Source: Bifidobacterium breve
Lineage (GTDB): Bacteria > Actinomycetota > Thermoleophilia > Miltoncostaeales > Miltoncostaeaceae
DNA length: 40,295 nt
Direction of reading: 5' to 3'
Assembly (NCBI GenBank): GCA_945876305.1
Contig: CAMCOB010000003.1
Coordinates: forward strand, 1 to 40,295
Position 1 is the stretch's first letter. Every line of letters starts with the position of its first letter. Under the pieces are notes generated by a model that did not search any database, was not told the origin of the DNA, and saw nothing but the letters and a program-made list of their open reading frames with translations. Below, piece by piece: positions 7,394 through 16,660 of this stretch. A program made the position numbers and the translations under genes.

Positions 7394-9126
7394 CCCTCGC
7401 CCCGAAGCACCACCTCAAGGCGCTTGATCATCGATTGCAGGCGCAGGTACTCCACGTCGTCCCCGGCCGTGCGCGCAGCCCCCATGGCGTCCTCCAGAGC
7501 CCGCTTCTCAACCCGGTAGTACGCGTCGCGCAGCCGTGCCTCGCTGCCACCATCGGCGGCCTCGGCGCGCAGGGCCGCCTCAAGGGGGCGAAGGACCTCG
7601 GGCCACTCGGTGGCGCCATCCACAATGAGCCGGAGCGCGTCACGGTGTGCCGGCGACCCGAGGTGATCCGCCTGCATTCCCGAGAGCAACGGACGGCCCA
7701 CCTCCGGCACCGCAAGCGCAAGCGCCAGCAGGCTGCGCTCGCGGGCCTCGTCCAATGAAGGTGCCGGGGGCGCGTCAGGGTGGAGTGCATTCGGAGTAGC
7801 GGCTGAACGCTTCGAGCCCCCTCCTGGCGCCTGAACCCGTCGCACGAAGCGATCGAGCAGCGCCGGGGACACACCGAGCGCGGTCACCCGCCGCAGCGCT
7901 TCGTCCTTGTCGGGCGACTCGGGCATGCCCTCAAGCAGCGCGCCAAGCTCCCCAAGCGTGCGTTCCCGGTCGGCAGGGTTGTCGGGGGTGCGTGCGATGC
8001 GACGGTCCACGAGCCACGGGATGAGGGGATCGGCATCCGCGACCGCTGTTGCCAGCACGCCGAGGCCCCCTGGCGTGCCCGCCAACTCGCCGGGATCCGA
8101 ACCCGGGGGCAGCGCCACCACCCCGAGGCGCAAGGGAATCCCCTTGGCAGCCTCAATGGTGCGGCGCGCCGCCTGCTCCCCCGCCTGATCGGCGTCAAAA
8201 CACAGGCGCACCTCTGAGGCCACCCGAGCCAGAAGTCGTAGCTGCGCCGCGGTGAGGGCCGTGCCCATGCAGGCCACCGCTCCCTCGATGCCCGCCATAT
8301 GCAAGCCCATCACGTCGGTGTAGCCCTCGCTCACCACCGCAAAGCCGGCCTTGGCGGCAGACTGCCGCGCCAAGTCGAGACCAAACAAGAGCTCGCGTTT
8401 GTGGAAGCCGTCGCGCTCCGCGCTGTTCACGTACTTTGCGCGCTCATTCGGGTCCATCGTGCGCGCACCGAATCCCTGCACCCTTCCCCGCGCGTCGCAG
8501 ATGGGAAAGGTGATCCGCCCAGTGAAGAAGTCAGCGGCCGTGCCCCCACGCAGCCGTGCGAGGCCCGCTGCCTCAAGTTGCTGCCGGGAGAAGCCCTCCT
8601 GAATCGCCCGTCCCGCCAATGCGGTCCCCGATGAGGGGGCCCACCCCACACGGAACCTGCGGATCATCTCCTCCGGAAATCCCCGGCCCAGAAGGTACTT
8701 ACGGGCAGGCTCGGCTTCGGGCGACTTCCAGAGCATTGCCTCATAGAAACTGCACGCGCGGTCGAGCAGTTCGCGAACCCGCTCGGATTCACGACGACGG
8801 GCCTCCTCCTCGGGAGATGCCTGGTCGTACTTGAGTTCCACCCCGAAGCGGTCGGCCAGCTGTTCGACCGCTTCCATGAACGACCCGGCGCCCTCGCGCT
8901 GTTGCATCCAGTCGAACGAATCGCCCGTGGCGCCACAGCCATAGCAGTAGTACGTGCGGTTCTCCGGCGGGATGAGGCAGAACGACGGCGTGCGCTCGTC
9001 GTGAAATGGGCATCTTCCCCACCACCTGCCACCGCGGCGTGCCAGCTGCACTTGGCCCCGTACGAGTTCCACGAGGTCGGCGGAGTGGCGCACCTCGTCG
9101 ATGCTCGCGTCGTGGATACGCGGCAT
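7390..9126 (-). CDS. dnaG: DNA primase
   Basis: Makes RNA primers for the replication fork. At 578 residues it is a normal length. The N-terminal zinc-binding domain shows Cys39-x2-His42 (CPFHDERTPSF) and Cys61-x2-Cys64 (CYGCGATGD). The central RNA polymerase core includes the FGART-like VQGFGARTMD region and the TOPRIM motifs EGYTDVMGLH and CFDADQAGEQAA. The C-terminal third, a helical helicase-binding region, is less conserved. The ATG at 9126 overlaps the dgt stop by one base (TGATG), so translation is probably coupled. This is the last gene of the glyQ-glyS-ppdK-unknown-dgt-dnaG run. In many bacteria the sigma-70 gene follows dnaG directly; here it lies at 19 kb on the other strand. Confidence 0.97.
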   Translation of the reverse strand: MPRIHDASIDEVRHSADLVELVRGQVQLARRGGRWWGRCPFHDERTPSFCLIPPENRTYYCYGCGATGDSFDWMQQREGAGSFMEAVEQLADRFGVELKYDQASPEEEARRRESERVRELLDRACSFYEAMLWKSPEAEPARKYLLGRGFPEEMIRRFRVGWAPSSGTALAGRAIQEGFSRQQLEAAGLARLRGGTAADFFTGRITFPICDARGRVQGFGARTMDPNERAKYVNSAERDGFHKRELLFGLDLARQSAAKAGFAVVSEGYTDVMGLHMAGIEGAVACMGTALTAAQLRLLARVASEVRLCFDADQAGEQAARRTIEAAKGIPLRLGVVALPPGSDPGELAGTPGGLGVLATAVADADPLIPWLVDRRIARTPDNPADRERTLGELGALLEGMPESPDKDEALRRVTALGVSPALLDRFVRRVQAPGGGSKRSAATPNALHPDAPPAPSLDEARERSLLALALAVPEVGRPLLSGMQADHLGSPAHRDALRLIVDGATEWPEVLRPLEAALRAEAADGGSEARLRDAYYRVEKRALEDAMGAARTAGDDVEYLRLQSMIKRLEVVLRGEG

Positions 9127-10094
9127 CAGAGCGGGCCGTCGTGGGGAATAAACATGTCGCGGTGCGCACGGAGCGCGTAGCGATCGGTCATTCCCGACAC
9201 AAAATCGGTGGCGCGGGTGACTGGATCGGGGTCGCCGGTGGGCGGCAGCAGCAATGGGTCATCGAGGTAGGCCCTGAACAGCGACTGCACCACGTACCTC
9301 GCACGCCGCGATTCGTCTGATGCCGGGGCCGCGAGATACACCTCGGCGAACATGTAGGCACGCAGCGACCTGAACGCCTCCCCCACCTCGTCGCTCTGGA
9401 CGATGACGGGGCCGTCACCCGAGGCATCCACGATGTCGGTGACCAAGCGCGTGATGCGCTGGGATGTGCTGCCGCCGAGCACGGCGATCTCGGCGGCCGG
9501 CAGATCGTCCTCGGTGATGATTCCCGCTCGGGTGGCGTCGTCGATGTCGTGATTGACGTAGGCAATGCGATCGACCAAGCGCACGATCTGGCCCTCGAGA
9601 GTTGCGGGCAGCCCCTCCCCCGTGTGATTGCGGATACCGTCTCTCACCTGGTCGGTGAGGTTGAGACCGCGCCCATCGCGCTCGAGCACCTCCACCACAC
9701 GTACGCTCTGCTCGTTGTGGAGAAACCGGCGGCCGTGCTCGTGGCGCAGGATGTCGTCGAGGGCGTGCTCCCCCGCATGACCGAACGGCGCATGGCCGAG
9801 GTCGTGCCCCATGGTGATGGCCTCGACCAGATCCTCATTCAGCCCCATCGCCCGTGCGACCGTCCGACCGATCGCGGACACCTCAAGCGTGTGGGTGAGG
9901 CGCGTGCGGTAGTGATCACCCTCAGGCGAGATAAAGACCTGGGTCTTGTGCTTGAGACGCCGGAAGGCCTTTGTGTGAATGACGCGGTCGCGGTCGCGCT
10001 GGAATGCCGTGCGGAGTGGGCACGGGTCCTCTGCCACACGTCGGGTCGCATCCTTCGCACGTGCGGCCCGGGGGCCGAGCGGGGGTTCCCTCAC
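9126..10094 (-). CDS. dgt: Deoxyguanosinetriphosphate triphosphohydrolase-like HD protein
   Basis: Likely splits dNTPs to deoxynucleoside plus triphosphate, trimming the dNTP pool. The GTG at 10094, one base after the stop of the preceding gene, gives 322 residues, the usual length of the short dGTPase class; the open frame extends to 10310 but that part is the upstream gene in another frame. Family signature: EDPCPLRTAFQRDRDRVIHT, then FRRLKHKTQVF, the first HD histidine in RTRLTHT (His68) and His97-Asp98 in GHDLGHAPFGHAGE. A NEQSVR-like segment follows. No ribosome site is seen, so it probably relies on coupling from upstream. It is coupled in turn to dnaG. Confidence 0.93.
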   Translation of the reverse strand: MREPPLGPRAARAKDATRRVAEDPCPLRTAFQRDRDRVIHTKAFRRLKHKTQVFISPEGDHYRTRLTHTLEVSAIGRTVARAMGLNEDLVEAITMGHDLGHAPFGHAGEHALDDILRHEHGRRFLHNEQSVRVVEVLERDGRGLNLTDQVRDGIRNHTGEGLPATLEGQIVRLVDRIAYVNHDIDDATRAGIITEDDLPAAEIAVLGGSTSQRITRLVTDIVDASGDGPVIVQSDEVGEAFRSLRAYMFAEVYLAAPASDESRRARYVVQSLFRAYLDDPLLLPPTGDPDPVTRATDFVSGMTDRYALRAHRDMFIPHDGPL

Positions 10095-10095
10095 C

Positions 10096-10911
10096 TCAGA
10101 CGGGCTGGGGGACGGCCTGCGCCAGCTGAATGGGGAACGACCACGGGCCCTGGGCGGCCTCGTCGGCCTTGCGCGGGTCGCCCACCCCGGCGATGCGCAC
10201 CGTGAGGTTTGAAGCGTCCCGGGGAATTGCGGGCCCGAGTGCGACTGCACCCTCAACCCGGTTGCCATCGCGTGAGGCATCGAGAATGGCCGTGCGGTAA
10301 CTACGACCAAGATCGTCAGTGACCTCGAGACCCACGAGGTTCAGATGCTTGCGCTTGCGCGACTCCCCGGTCTGGATCATGAATCGCAGCCGGGCTCCAT
10401 CGTGATAGCGCTCGAGCACCGTGAGCGAGACGGTGACCTCGCCGACCGAATCGGTCTGGTCGATCGCCACCACTCCGCGCAGCGTTCCGGGACTGAAGAT
10501 AACGGCACCCGGGAACGGCTCAACAACCTCGCTCCAATGATCCTGCTCATTTGGATTGGCCATCGGCGAGTCCTGCGCCATCTGGTGGATGCGGTCGGCG
10601 GACCGGTGCTTCCAGATGTGCGGGCACTCGCGGAACAGTGAGATGAGCGCACGGTGCGAGAACGCCTTGCCGTCGTCGGGGATGTAGATCCCGTACCGGC
10701 CCTGATCTGCCCGTGTGAGCTCGATAAATGCTGCGGGAACTGACCCGTGTGAGTCGTCGAGCGCCGAGTCCTCGGCGTAATGCAGGCGATCCACCTGCCA
10801 GCCGTCGACGATCAAATCGATCAAGTCTCCCAGGCTGCCAAGGCGGTAACGCTCCTCAGTGGCGATGACGCGGTCCTCCGGGGTCGCGATGCGCGAGCGG
10901 TGATCGTACAC
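10096..10911 (-). CDS. Hypothetical protein in the ppdK-dgt operon
   Basis: I do not recognise this 271-residue protein. The GTG at 10911 has GCGGGGG just upstream and lies 24 nt after the ppdK stop; longer in-frame starts would overlap ppdK. The first half contains ERYRLGSLGDLIDLIVDGWQ and FIELTRADQGRYGIYIPDDG. The second half is rich in beta-strand patterns (GTLRGVVAIDQ, GEVTVSLTVLERY, LTVRIAGVGDP). It has no signal peptide or membrane helix. The position suggests a cytoplasmic accessory protein expressed with ppdK and dgt, but no function can be assigned. Its stop is followed after one base by the dgt start. Confidence 0.7.
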   Translation of the reverse strand: MYDHRSRIATPEDRVIATEERYRLGSLGDLIDLIVDGWQVDRLHYAEDSALDDSHGSVPAAFIELTRADQGRYGIYIPDDGKAFSHRALISLFRECPHIWKHRSADRIHQMAQDSPMANPNEQDHWSEVVEPFPGAVIFSPGTLRGVVAIDQTDSVGEVTVSLTVLERYHDGARLRFMIQTGESRKRKHLNLVGLEVTDDLGRSYRTAILDASRDGNRVEGAVALGPAIPRDASNLTVRIAGVGDPRKADEAAQGPWSFPIQLAQAVPQPV

Positions 10912-10934
10912 CGCCCCCGCATGGGTGGGTGTGG

Positions 10935-13613
10935 TTAGGCAGCGGCGCCGTGGGCGCCGCGAAGCGCTGCCTGGCCGGCGGCAATACGGGCCACCTGCAC
11001 GCGGAAGGGCGAGCACGAAACGTAATCGAGGCCCACGCCATGACAGAACTCGATTGACGCGGGATCGCCGCCGTGCTCGCCGCAGATACCCAACTTGATG
11101 TCGGGCCGAACCGGCCGTGCGTCGGCTGCGGCGATCCGGATGAGCCGGCCAACCCCATCCACGTCGAGCGTCTCGAACGGATTCGAGGTGAGCAGGTTCT
11201 CCCGCAGGTACGTGCCGAGAAACCCCTTCTCGGCATCATCCCGCGAGAAGCCCAGGGTGGTCTGTGTGAGGTCATTGGTGCCAAACGAGAAGAACTCGGC
11301 CTCGCGGGCGATCGTGCCCGACGTCAGGGCGGCCCGGGGCAGCTCGATCATCGTGCCCACCCGGTATTCCACGCGAGGGCCTTCGCTCATCGCCAGCACC
11401 AGCTCGACCTCGGCAACCACGATCGCGCGGGCGCGGTGGAGCTCCTCCTCGTACGCAACCAGTGGAATCATGATCTCCACCAGTGGCGCCTCGCCGGTTT
11501 CGTCGCGCACCGCGACCGCGGCCTCCATAATGGCCCCCGCCTGCATGCGCAGGATCTCGGGAAACTCCAGCCCAAGGCGCACGCCCCGGGTTCCCAACAT
11601 CGGGTTGACCTCGTGCAGATCCTTCGCGCGCGCCAGCTGCGCGATGACCTCGGGGTTCCGTACCCCATTTCGCACGTCATCCGCCGCGTGCAGCGACAAT
11701 TCGAGCAGGCTGGGCAGAAACTCATGGAGGGGCGGGTCGAGAAGGCGGATGGTGACGGGCAGGCCCCGCATCTCGCGGAATATGCCCGTGAAGTCATCCA
11801 CCTGAAATGGTCGCAGGAGTGCAAGCAGGCGACCGCGCTCGTCGTCGTTCTCGCTCAGGATCATCGCCTGCACCAGCGGCAGGCGATCGTCGCTGAAGAA
11901 CATGTGCTCCGTGCGGCACAGGCCAATACCCTCGGCACCGAACTCACGGGCTCGACGGGCATCTTCCGGGGTGTCGGCGTTCGTGCGCACCGTGAGCACG
12001 CGCGCGCGGTCGGCCCAGTCGAGCACCCGCATCAGATACGGGTTTCGGGGGTCGGAATCGGTGAGCGGCGCCGCCCCCGAATACACGCCGCCCCCGGTGC
12101 CGTCGATGGTGATGACGTCCCCGGGAGCAAACACCGTGTCGCCGATCGAAATCGCGTCGCCATCAAACCGCAAGAGAGACACCCCGCACACCGCAGGGCA
12201 TCCCATCCCCACGGCCACCACTGCGGCGTGGCTCGTCTTGCCCCCACGTGCGGTGACGATGCCCTGCGCGGCGATCATTCCGTGCAGGTCGTCAGGTGTC
12301 GTCTCGTCCCGCACAAGAATCACCTTCTCCCCTGCCGCGCCGCGCCGCTCCGCCTCATCAGCCGTGAGAACGATCGCGCCCGTGGCCGCACCCGGTGATG
12401 CGTTGACGCCCATCGCGAGGGGAACGAGACCCGAGATGCGCACGGCCCGGGCGTCGAGTTGTGGAAGAAGCAGTTGCGGGATCTGTGCAGGAGCGATGAG
12501 CCGCGCCAAGGCGTCGTCCTCGGTCACCAGCCCCTCGTCAACGAGATCACAGGCGATCCGCACCATTGCCAGCGCGCCCCGCTTGCCATTGCGCGTCTGC
12601 AGCATGTACAGGCGCCCATCCTCAATGGTGAACTCCACGTCCTGCATATCGCAGTACGTGCGCTCAAGCAGCGCCATGGTGTCCATCAGCTCGGTGAACG
12701 CATCGGGAAGAATCTCCTGGAGTTCCTCGAGTGGATTGGGCGTGCGGATGCCTGCCACCACGTCCTCACCCTGCGCGTTCATCAGGAAGTCGCCGAACGG
12801 ACGCCCCCCCTCGCCCGTCGTGTTGTTGCGCGTGAAGGCAACACCGGTTCCGGACCGCTCACCTGTATTGCCAAATACCATTCGCTGCACATTGACCGCC
12901 GTACCGAGGTCGTGGGGGATCCCGTGATGACGTCGGTAGTCGTACGCACGGCGGTTCTCCCAGCTCTCAAATACTGCTCGGACTGCGCCATCCAACTGCG
13001 CCCGGGGGTCCTCTGGAAATGCCTCCCCACGGTGCTCCGCGAAAATGGCCTTGAACCGGTCGCAGAGCCGGCGCAGATCATCGGCACTGAGATCGACGTC
13101 CGACTGCGCACCCCGCTCGGCCTTGAGGGCGCCGAGGGCGGACTCAAAATGATGCCTCCCCACCTCGCACACCACATCGGCATACATCTGGATGAAGCGC
13201 CGATAGGAGTCGAAGGCGAAGCGGGGGTTCCCCGTGACGGCCGCCAGCCCCTCCACGCTTTCGTCGTTCATCCCCAGATTGAGAATCGTGTCCATCATCC
13301 CGGGCATCGAGTCGCGCCCGCCGCTTCGCACCGACACCAGGAGGGGGTCGGAGGGGTCGCCCAGACGCTTTCCGGCGCTGGCCTCAAGCGCAGCGAGGTG
13401 GGTGTCGATCTCATCCGTGAGCCCGGCGGGCAGCACCCGGTCCGCGCCCAGAAACGCCATGCAGGCAGCGGTAGTGATCGTGAACCCGGCGGGCACGGGA
13501 AGCCCCAGGCGCGTCATGTCGGCCACATTCGCGCCCTTGCCGCCAAGCAGATCGCGTAAGTCCCGAGATCCTTCGCTGAAGGCGTAGACCCATTTGGTCA
13601 CGCCAACCGGCAT
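10935..13613 (-). CDS. ppdK: Pyruvate, phosphate dikinase
   Basis: Interconverts pyruvate + ATP + Pi and PEP + AMP + PPi. At 892 residues it is full length. The N-terminal nucleotide-binding domain starts DLLGGKGANVADMTRLGLPV and has SVRSGGRDSMPGMMDT. The central swivelling phosphohistidine domain carries GGKTSH (His462 is phosphorylated) and the following AAVVAVGMGCPAVCG. The C-terminal TIM barrel has GTRGVRLGLEFPEI, SFGTNDLTQTT and the catalytic Cys loop GICGEHGGDP. The ATG overlaps the glyS stop by one base. With the malic enzyme at 4 kb it gives a route from malate through pyruvate to PEP. A regulator gene (PDRP) is not seen in this window. Confidence 0.97.
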   Translation of the reverse strand: MPVGVTKWVYAFSEGSRDLRDLLGGKGANVADMTRLGLPVPAGFTITTAACMAFLGADRVLPAGLTDEIDTHLAALEASAGKRLGDPSDPLLVSVRSGGRDSMPGMMDTILNLGMNDESVEGLAAVTGNPRFAFDSYRRFIQMYADVVCEVGRHHFESALGALKAERGAQSDVDLSADDLRRLCDRFKAIFAEHRGEAFPEDPRAQLDGAVRAVFESWENRRAYDYRRHHGIPHDLGTAVNVQRMVFGNTGERSGTGVAFTRNNTTGEGGRPFGDFLMNAQGEDVVAGIRTPNPLEELQEILPDAFTELMDTMALLERTYCDMQDVEFTIEDGRLYMLQTRNGKRGALAMVRIACDLVDEGLVTEDDALARLIAPAQIPQLLLPQLDARAVRISGLVPLAMGVNASPGAATGAIVLTADEAERRGAAGEKVILVRDETTPDDLHGMIAAQGIVTARGGKTSHAAVVAVGMGCPAVCGVSLLRFDGDAISIGDTVFAPGDVITIDGTGGGVYSGAAPLTDSDPRNPYLMRVLDWADRARVLTVRTNADTPEDARRAREFGAEGIGLCRTEHMFFSDDRLPLVQAMILSENDDERGRLLALLRPFQVDDFTGIFREMRGLPVTIRLLDPPLHEFLPSLLELSLHAADDVRNGVRNPEVIAQLARAKDLHEVNPMLGTRGVRLGLEFPEILRMQAGAIMEAAVAVRDETGEAPLVEIMIPLVAYEEELHRARAIVVAEVELVLAMSEGPRVEYRVGTMIELPRAALTSGTIAREAEFFSFGTNDLTQTTLGFSRDDAEKGFLGTYLRENLLTSNPFETLDVDGVGRLIRIAAADARPVRPDIKLGICGEHGGDPASIEFCHGVGLDYVSCSPFRVQVARIAAGQAALRGAHGAAA

Positions 13614-15712
13614 CAGTCGCCGCCAGCCGCGATCACCAGCACGGTGAAGTCGGCGACGCCCGCATAGGCGGACTCCGCCCTGCGTACGAGGGCGTGGCGA
13701 CGATCCCGATCGGCTGGGTCCTCGGCGTTCACCATGACCGCCTCAAAGAAGGCGTCAACCGGGGGAGCCAGCGCGGCGGCGGCGGCGATGGCAGCGTCTG
13801 GGTCGCCCGCGTCGCGTGCGGCGGCAATTGCCGGCTCGGCAGCGTCGAGGGCCGCCCCAAGGGCGTCTTCATCTGGGTCGCCAACCGAGACAAACCCTGT
13901 GAGCCCCGAATCCGACTTGGCGATGATGCGACGGCAGCGGGTTGCGGCCGTGGCGGCGCGTGCCAGATCGGCGTCGGCCCGTCGGGCATCCAGCGCGCGC
14001 GCCCACGATGCGGTGGTGGCCAGGCCGCCGGGCTTCGCGGCGATGGCCGCTCGTACTGCGTCCCCCATAACTCCCTCCTGCCCCAAGTGGTACGCGAGGC
14101 GATCGGCCATGAACGACTCAAGCTCGGCCAGCGCTGCGTGGTCGTCAAGCACCAGATCGGCACCTTGCGATCGCAGGCGTGCGAATGACGGCGGGAAGAT
14201 CTGGGCAGGAACAAGATCCCACCCACGCTCGAGCGCCAGGCGCACGAACCCGGCGGCAGCGCGACGAAGTCCGTATGGGTCTTTCGACCCGGAGGGGATT
14301 TCGCCGATCAGGAATGCCCCGGAGAGGTTGTCCACCTTCTCGGCCAGGGCGAGGAAGGCCCCGGCGGCCGTCGACGGCGACGGGGAGTCGGGCCCCTCGG
14401 GCAGGTACTGCTCGGCGATTGCGACGCACGTGGCCTCATCGCGCCCCGCAAGGCCCGCGTAGTGACTCGCCGCAAACCCTTGCAGCTCACTGAACTCGGC
14501 CACCAGAATTGCGCCCTGATCAACCTTGGCGAGCGATGCGGCACTCTCCGCCGTGCTGCGGATGCTGGCATCCACGCCTGCGGCCTCAGCCAGATCACCC
14601 ACGCCGGCGACCAGACGATCGCGCTTCTCTGCAAGGGTCCCGAGACGGGCATGAAACACGATGTCGTCGAGCCGCGCGTTCAAGTTGTCAAGCCCGCTGG
14701 CCACGTCGCGGTCGTAACTGAACGCGGCATCCTGAAGCCGGGCATCCAGCACGCCTTCGTTGCCGCGAACGATGATGTCGGCATGCGCCGGGTCGCCATT
14801 GGATACGGCAAGGAAGATGGGCATGAGCGTGCCGTCTGCCGCGCTCACAGGCATGTAGCGCTGGTGGCTCTGCATCGCAGTGACGAGCACCCGCTCGGGC
14901 AGTCGCAGGTGGTCCCCCGCGATGGACCCGGTGATCACGCTCGGCCACTCAACAAGGTGTACGACCTCCTCAAGCTTGTGTGCGGGGTCGCTCCACGCAC
15001 CTCCCGCTGCTGCAGCAGCAGCATCCAGCCCATCGGTGATCGTGGCCCGCCGTTCCAGGTGGTCGGCGAGCACCGCGGAGCCCCGAAGTTGTTCAAGGTA
15101 TGACCCGGCGTCGGACACCTCGACGGGGCCACCGAGGAATCGGTGACCACGGGTGACGCCTGACGCCGGCACACCGGCGACGTCGAATGTGCACGTCTCG
15201 GATCCCACCTTGGCGGTGATCCAGCGCACCGGGCGCGAGAACCGGAGCCCCGTTCCGTCGCCCCAGCGCATCGTCTTTCCAAACCGCAACCCCTCAAGCA
15301 CCCGACGGGCGATCTCGGGCACCAGATCGACCAGGGCAGAATCCTCGCCGGGCCGGTCAAACCATACGAAGTCACGGCCGCTCTCGGCGTCGGGTCGTGT
15401 GACGAGATCAGCCACCGCAACGCCCTGCCCGCGCGCGAACCCCTCACCGGCTTTCGTCGGCGCGCCATCCTCGCCAAACGCGGCAGTCGCCGCGGGCCCG
15501 CGTACTGCCATCGCCTCACCGGACTGGCGCGCAGGCACGTCTGTCACGAACACCGCGATCCGACGTGGGGCCACCCATGCCACGGGGTCGCCACCGCTCA
15601 GATGCAGCGCAGACAGCGCGTCACTCATGAGCCCGGGCGCTTGCAGAATGGCTTCGCGACATGCGCTCGATGGCAGTTCCTCGCACCCGATCTCGATGAG
15701 CAGGTCAGGCAT
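13613..15712 (-). CDS. glyS: Glycyl-tRNA synthetase beta subunit
   Basis: The beta chain of the bacterial alpha2beta2 glycyl-tRNA synthetase, which contributes tRNA recognition. The ATG at 15712 starts [20 protein letters not shown], the classic N-terminus, and gives 699 residues (typical about 690); upstream in-frame codons lie inside glyQ. Family segments include [35 protein letters not shown] and [20 protein letters not shown]; the C-terminal part is the DALR-like anticodon-binding region ([20 protein letters not shown]). It overlaps the end of glyQ by 8 nt and touches ppdK by 1 nt, so the three are translationally coupled. Confidence 0.97.
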   Translation of the reverse strand: MPDLLIEIGCEELPSSACREAILQAPGLMSDALSALHLSGGDPVAWVAPRRIAVFVTDVPARQSGEAMAVRGPAATAAFGEDGAPTKAGEGFARGQGVAVADLVTRPDAESGRDFVWFDRPGEDSALVDLVPEIARRVLEGLRFGKTMRWGDGTGLRFSRPVRWITAKVGSETCTFDVAGVPASGVTRGHRFLGGPVEVSDAGSYLEQLRGSAVLADHLERRATITDGLDAAAAAAGGAWSDPAHKLEEVVHLVEWPSVITGSIAGDHLRLPERVLVTAMQSHQRYMPVSAADGTLMPIFLAVSNGDPAHADIIVRGNEGVLDARLQDAAFSYDRDVASGLDNLNARLDDIVFHARLGTLAEKRDRLVAGVGDLAEAAGVDASIRSTAESAASLAKVDQGAILVAEFSELQGFAASHYAGLAGRDEATCVAIAEQYLPEGPDSPSPSTAAGAFLALAEKVDNLSGAFLIGEIPSGSKDPYGLRRAAAGFVRLALERGWDLVPAQIFPPSFARLRSQGADLVLDDHAALAELESFMADRLAYHLGQEGVMGDAVRAAIAAKPGGLATTASWARALDARRADADLARAATAATRCRRIIAKSDSGLTGFVSVGDPDEDALGAALDAAEPAIAAARDAGDPDAAIAAAAALAPPVDAFFEAVMVNAEDPADRDRRHALVRRAESAYAGVADFTVLVIAAGGD

Positions 15713-16577
15713 CGACCGGCTCTCCCGTGGTTGCGGCAAGCCAGGCCTCGGCGCAACGGGCGGCGAGGGCGCGAACGCGCCAGATGTACGCGCCACGCTC
15801 AGTCACGCTCACAACCCCGCGCGCGTCGAGAAGGTTGAACGAGTGGCTGCACTTGAGCACCTGGTCATATGCCGGCAGCACCAACCCGGCGTCGAGGCAG
15901 CGATTGCACTCGCGCTCGTAGTCGTCGAAGTGGCGGAAGAGGGTTGCCGTGTCGGCGACGGTGAAGTTGAACGCGCTCCACTGCCGCTCGTTCTCCTGGT
16001 ACACGTCGCCGTAAGTCACTCCCGGCGCCCACTCGAGCTCGTAGACCGAACCCACACCCTGCAGATACATGGCAATGCGCTCAAGGCCGTAGGTGAGCTC
16101 GACCGAGATGGGCGCGAGATCGATGCCGCCCGCCTGCTGGAAGTAGGTGAACTGGGTCACCTCCATGCCGTCGAGCCACACCTCCCATCCAAGTCCCCAC
16201 GCGCCAAGAGTGGGCCCCTCCCAATCGTCCTCCACAAATCGCACGTCGTGAATGGCGGGATCGAGCCCCAGGGCGGTGAGCGACCCCAGATAGAGATCCT
16301 GGACGTCCTCGGGGGATGGCTTGAGGATGACCTGATACTGGAAGTAGTGCTGAAGCCGGAAGGGGTTCTCGCCGTAACGGCCATCGGTGGGACGGATGGA
16401 CGGCTCCACGTAGGCAACCCGCCACGGGTCGGGGCCGAGGCTGCGGAGGAGCGTCGCCGGATTGAAGGTTCCGGCCCCCACCTCGGTGTGGTACGGGTGC
16501 ATGAGCGAGCACCCGCGCGACGCCCAGTAGGCGTGCAGGTCGAGGATGATCTGCTGGAAGCTCGGGCCGCGGTTCAT
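15705..16577 (-). CDS. glyQ: Glycyl-tRNA synthetase alpha subunit
   Basis: The catalytic chain of alpha2beta2 glycyl-tRNA synthetase, which charges tRNA-Gly. The ATG at 16577 gives 290 residues starting [20 protein letters not shown], the normal beginning; longer frames are not conserved. Diagnostic blocks are [73 protein letters not shown] and [13 protein letters not shown]. It is the first gene of the operon leading to dnaG. There is no Shine-Dalgarno. A TATGCT (minus strand, 16587-16592) 9 nt upstream could be a -10 box giving a nearly leaderless mRNA. It is divergent from the C5-epimerase-like gene. Confidence 0.97.
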   Translation of the reverse strand: MNRGPSFQQIILDLHAYWASRGCSLMHPYHTEVGAGTFNPATLLRSLGPDPWRVAYVEPSIRPTDGRYGENPFRLQHYFQYQVILKPSPEDVQDLYLGSLTALGLDPAIHDVRFVEDDWEGPTLGAWGLGWEVWLDGMEVTQFTYFQQAGGIDLAPISVELTYGLERIAMYLQGVGSVYELEWAPGVTYGDVYQENERQWSAFNFTVADTATLFRHFDDYERECNRCLDAGLVLPAYDQVLKCSHSFNLLDARGVVSVTERGAYIWRVRALAARCAEAWLAATTGEPVDA

Positions 16578-16586
16578 CGGCCGGGG

Positions 16587-16592
16587 AGCATA
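16587..16592 (-). promoter_or_regulatory. Putative -10 box of the glyQ-dnaG operon
   Basis: TATGCT on the minus strand, 9 nt before the glyQ ATG, in a region without a ribosome binding site. A weak TGTCAG-like -35 lies upstream. Confidence 0.35.
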
Positions 16593-16630
16593 GCCCGAGT
16601 GCCCGACTGACACCGCACCGCCACGCGTCC

Positions 16631-16657
16631 GAGGATGCGGGATAGGGTCACATCCTC
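16631..16657 (+). promoter_or_regulatory. Inverted repeat around the putative -10 box of the C5-epimerase-like gene
   Basis: GAGGATG (16631-16637) and CATCCTC (16651-16657) flank TAGGGT (16643-16648), a possible -10 box. The repeat ends 3 nt before the ATG at 16661. It could be an operator, or a hairpin at the very 5' end if transcription starts further upstream. A second pairing, ATGCGG with CCGCAT, competes for the same bases. Confidence 0.35.
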
Positions 16658-16660
16658 CGC

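Noticed and set aside
11073-12398. Long plus-strand open frames opposite ppdK
   Set aside because: They are antisense to conserved PPDK domains, with no ribosome sites and no recognisable domain.
15153-16610. A 485-residue plus-strand frame opposite glyS and glyQ
   Set aside because: It crosses two conserved genes and their junction and has no start signal.
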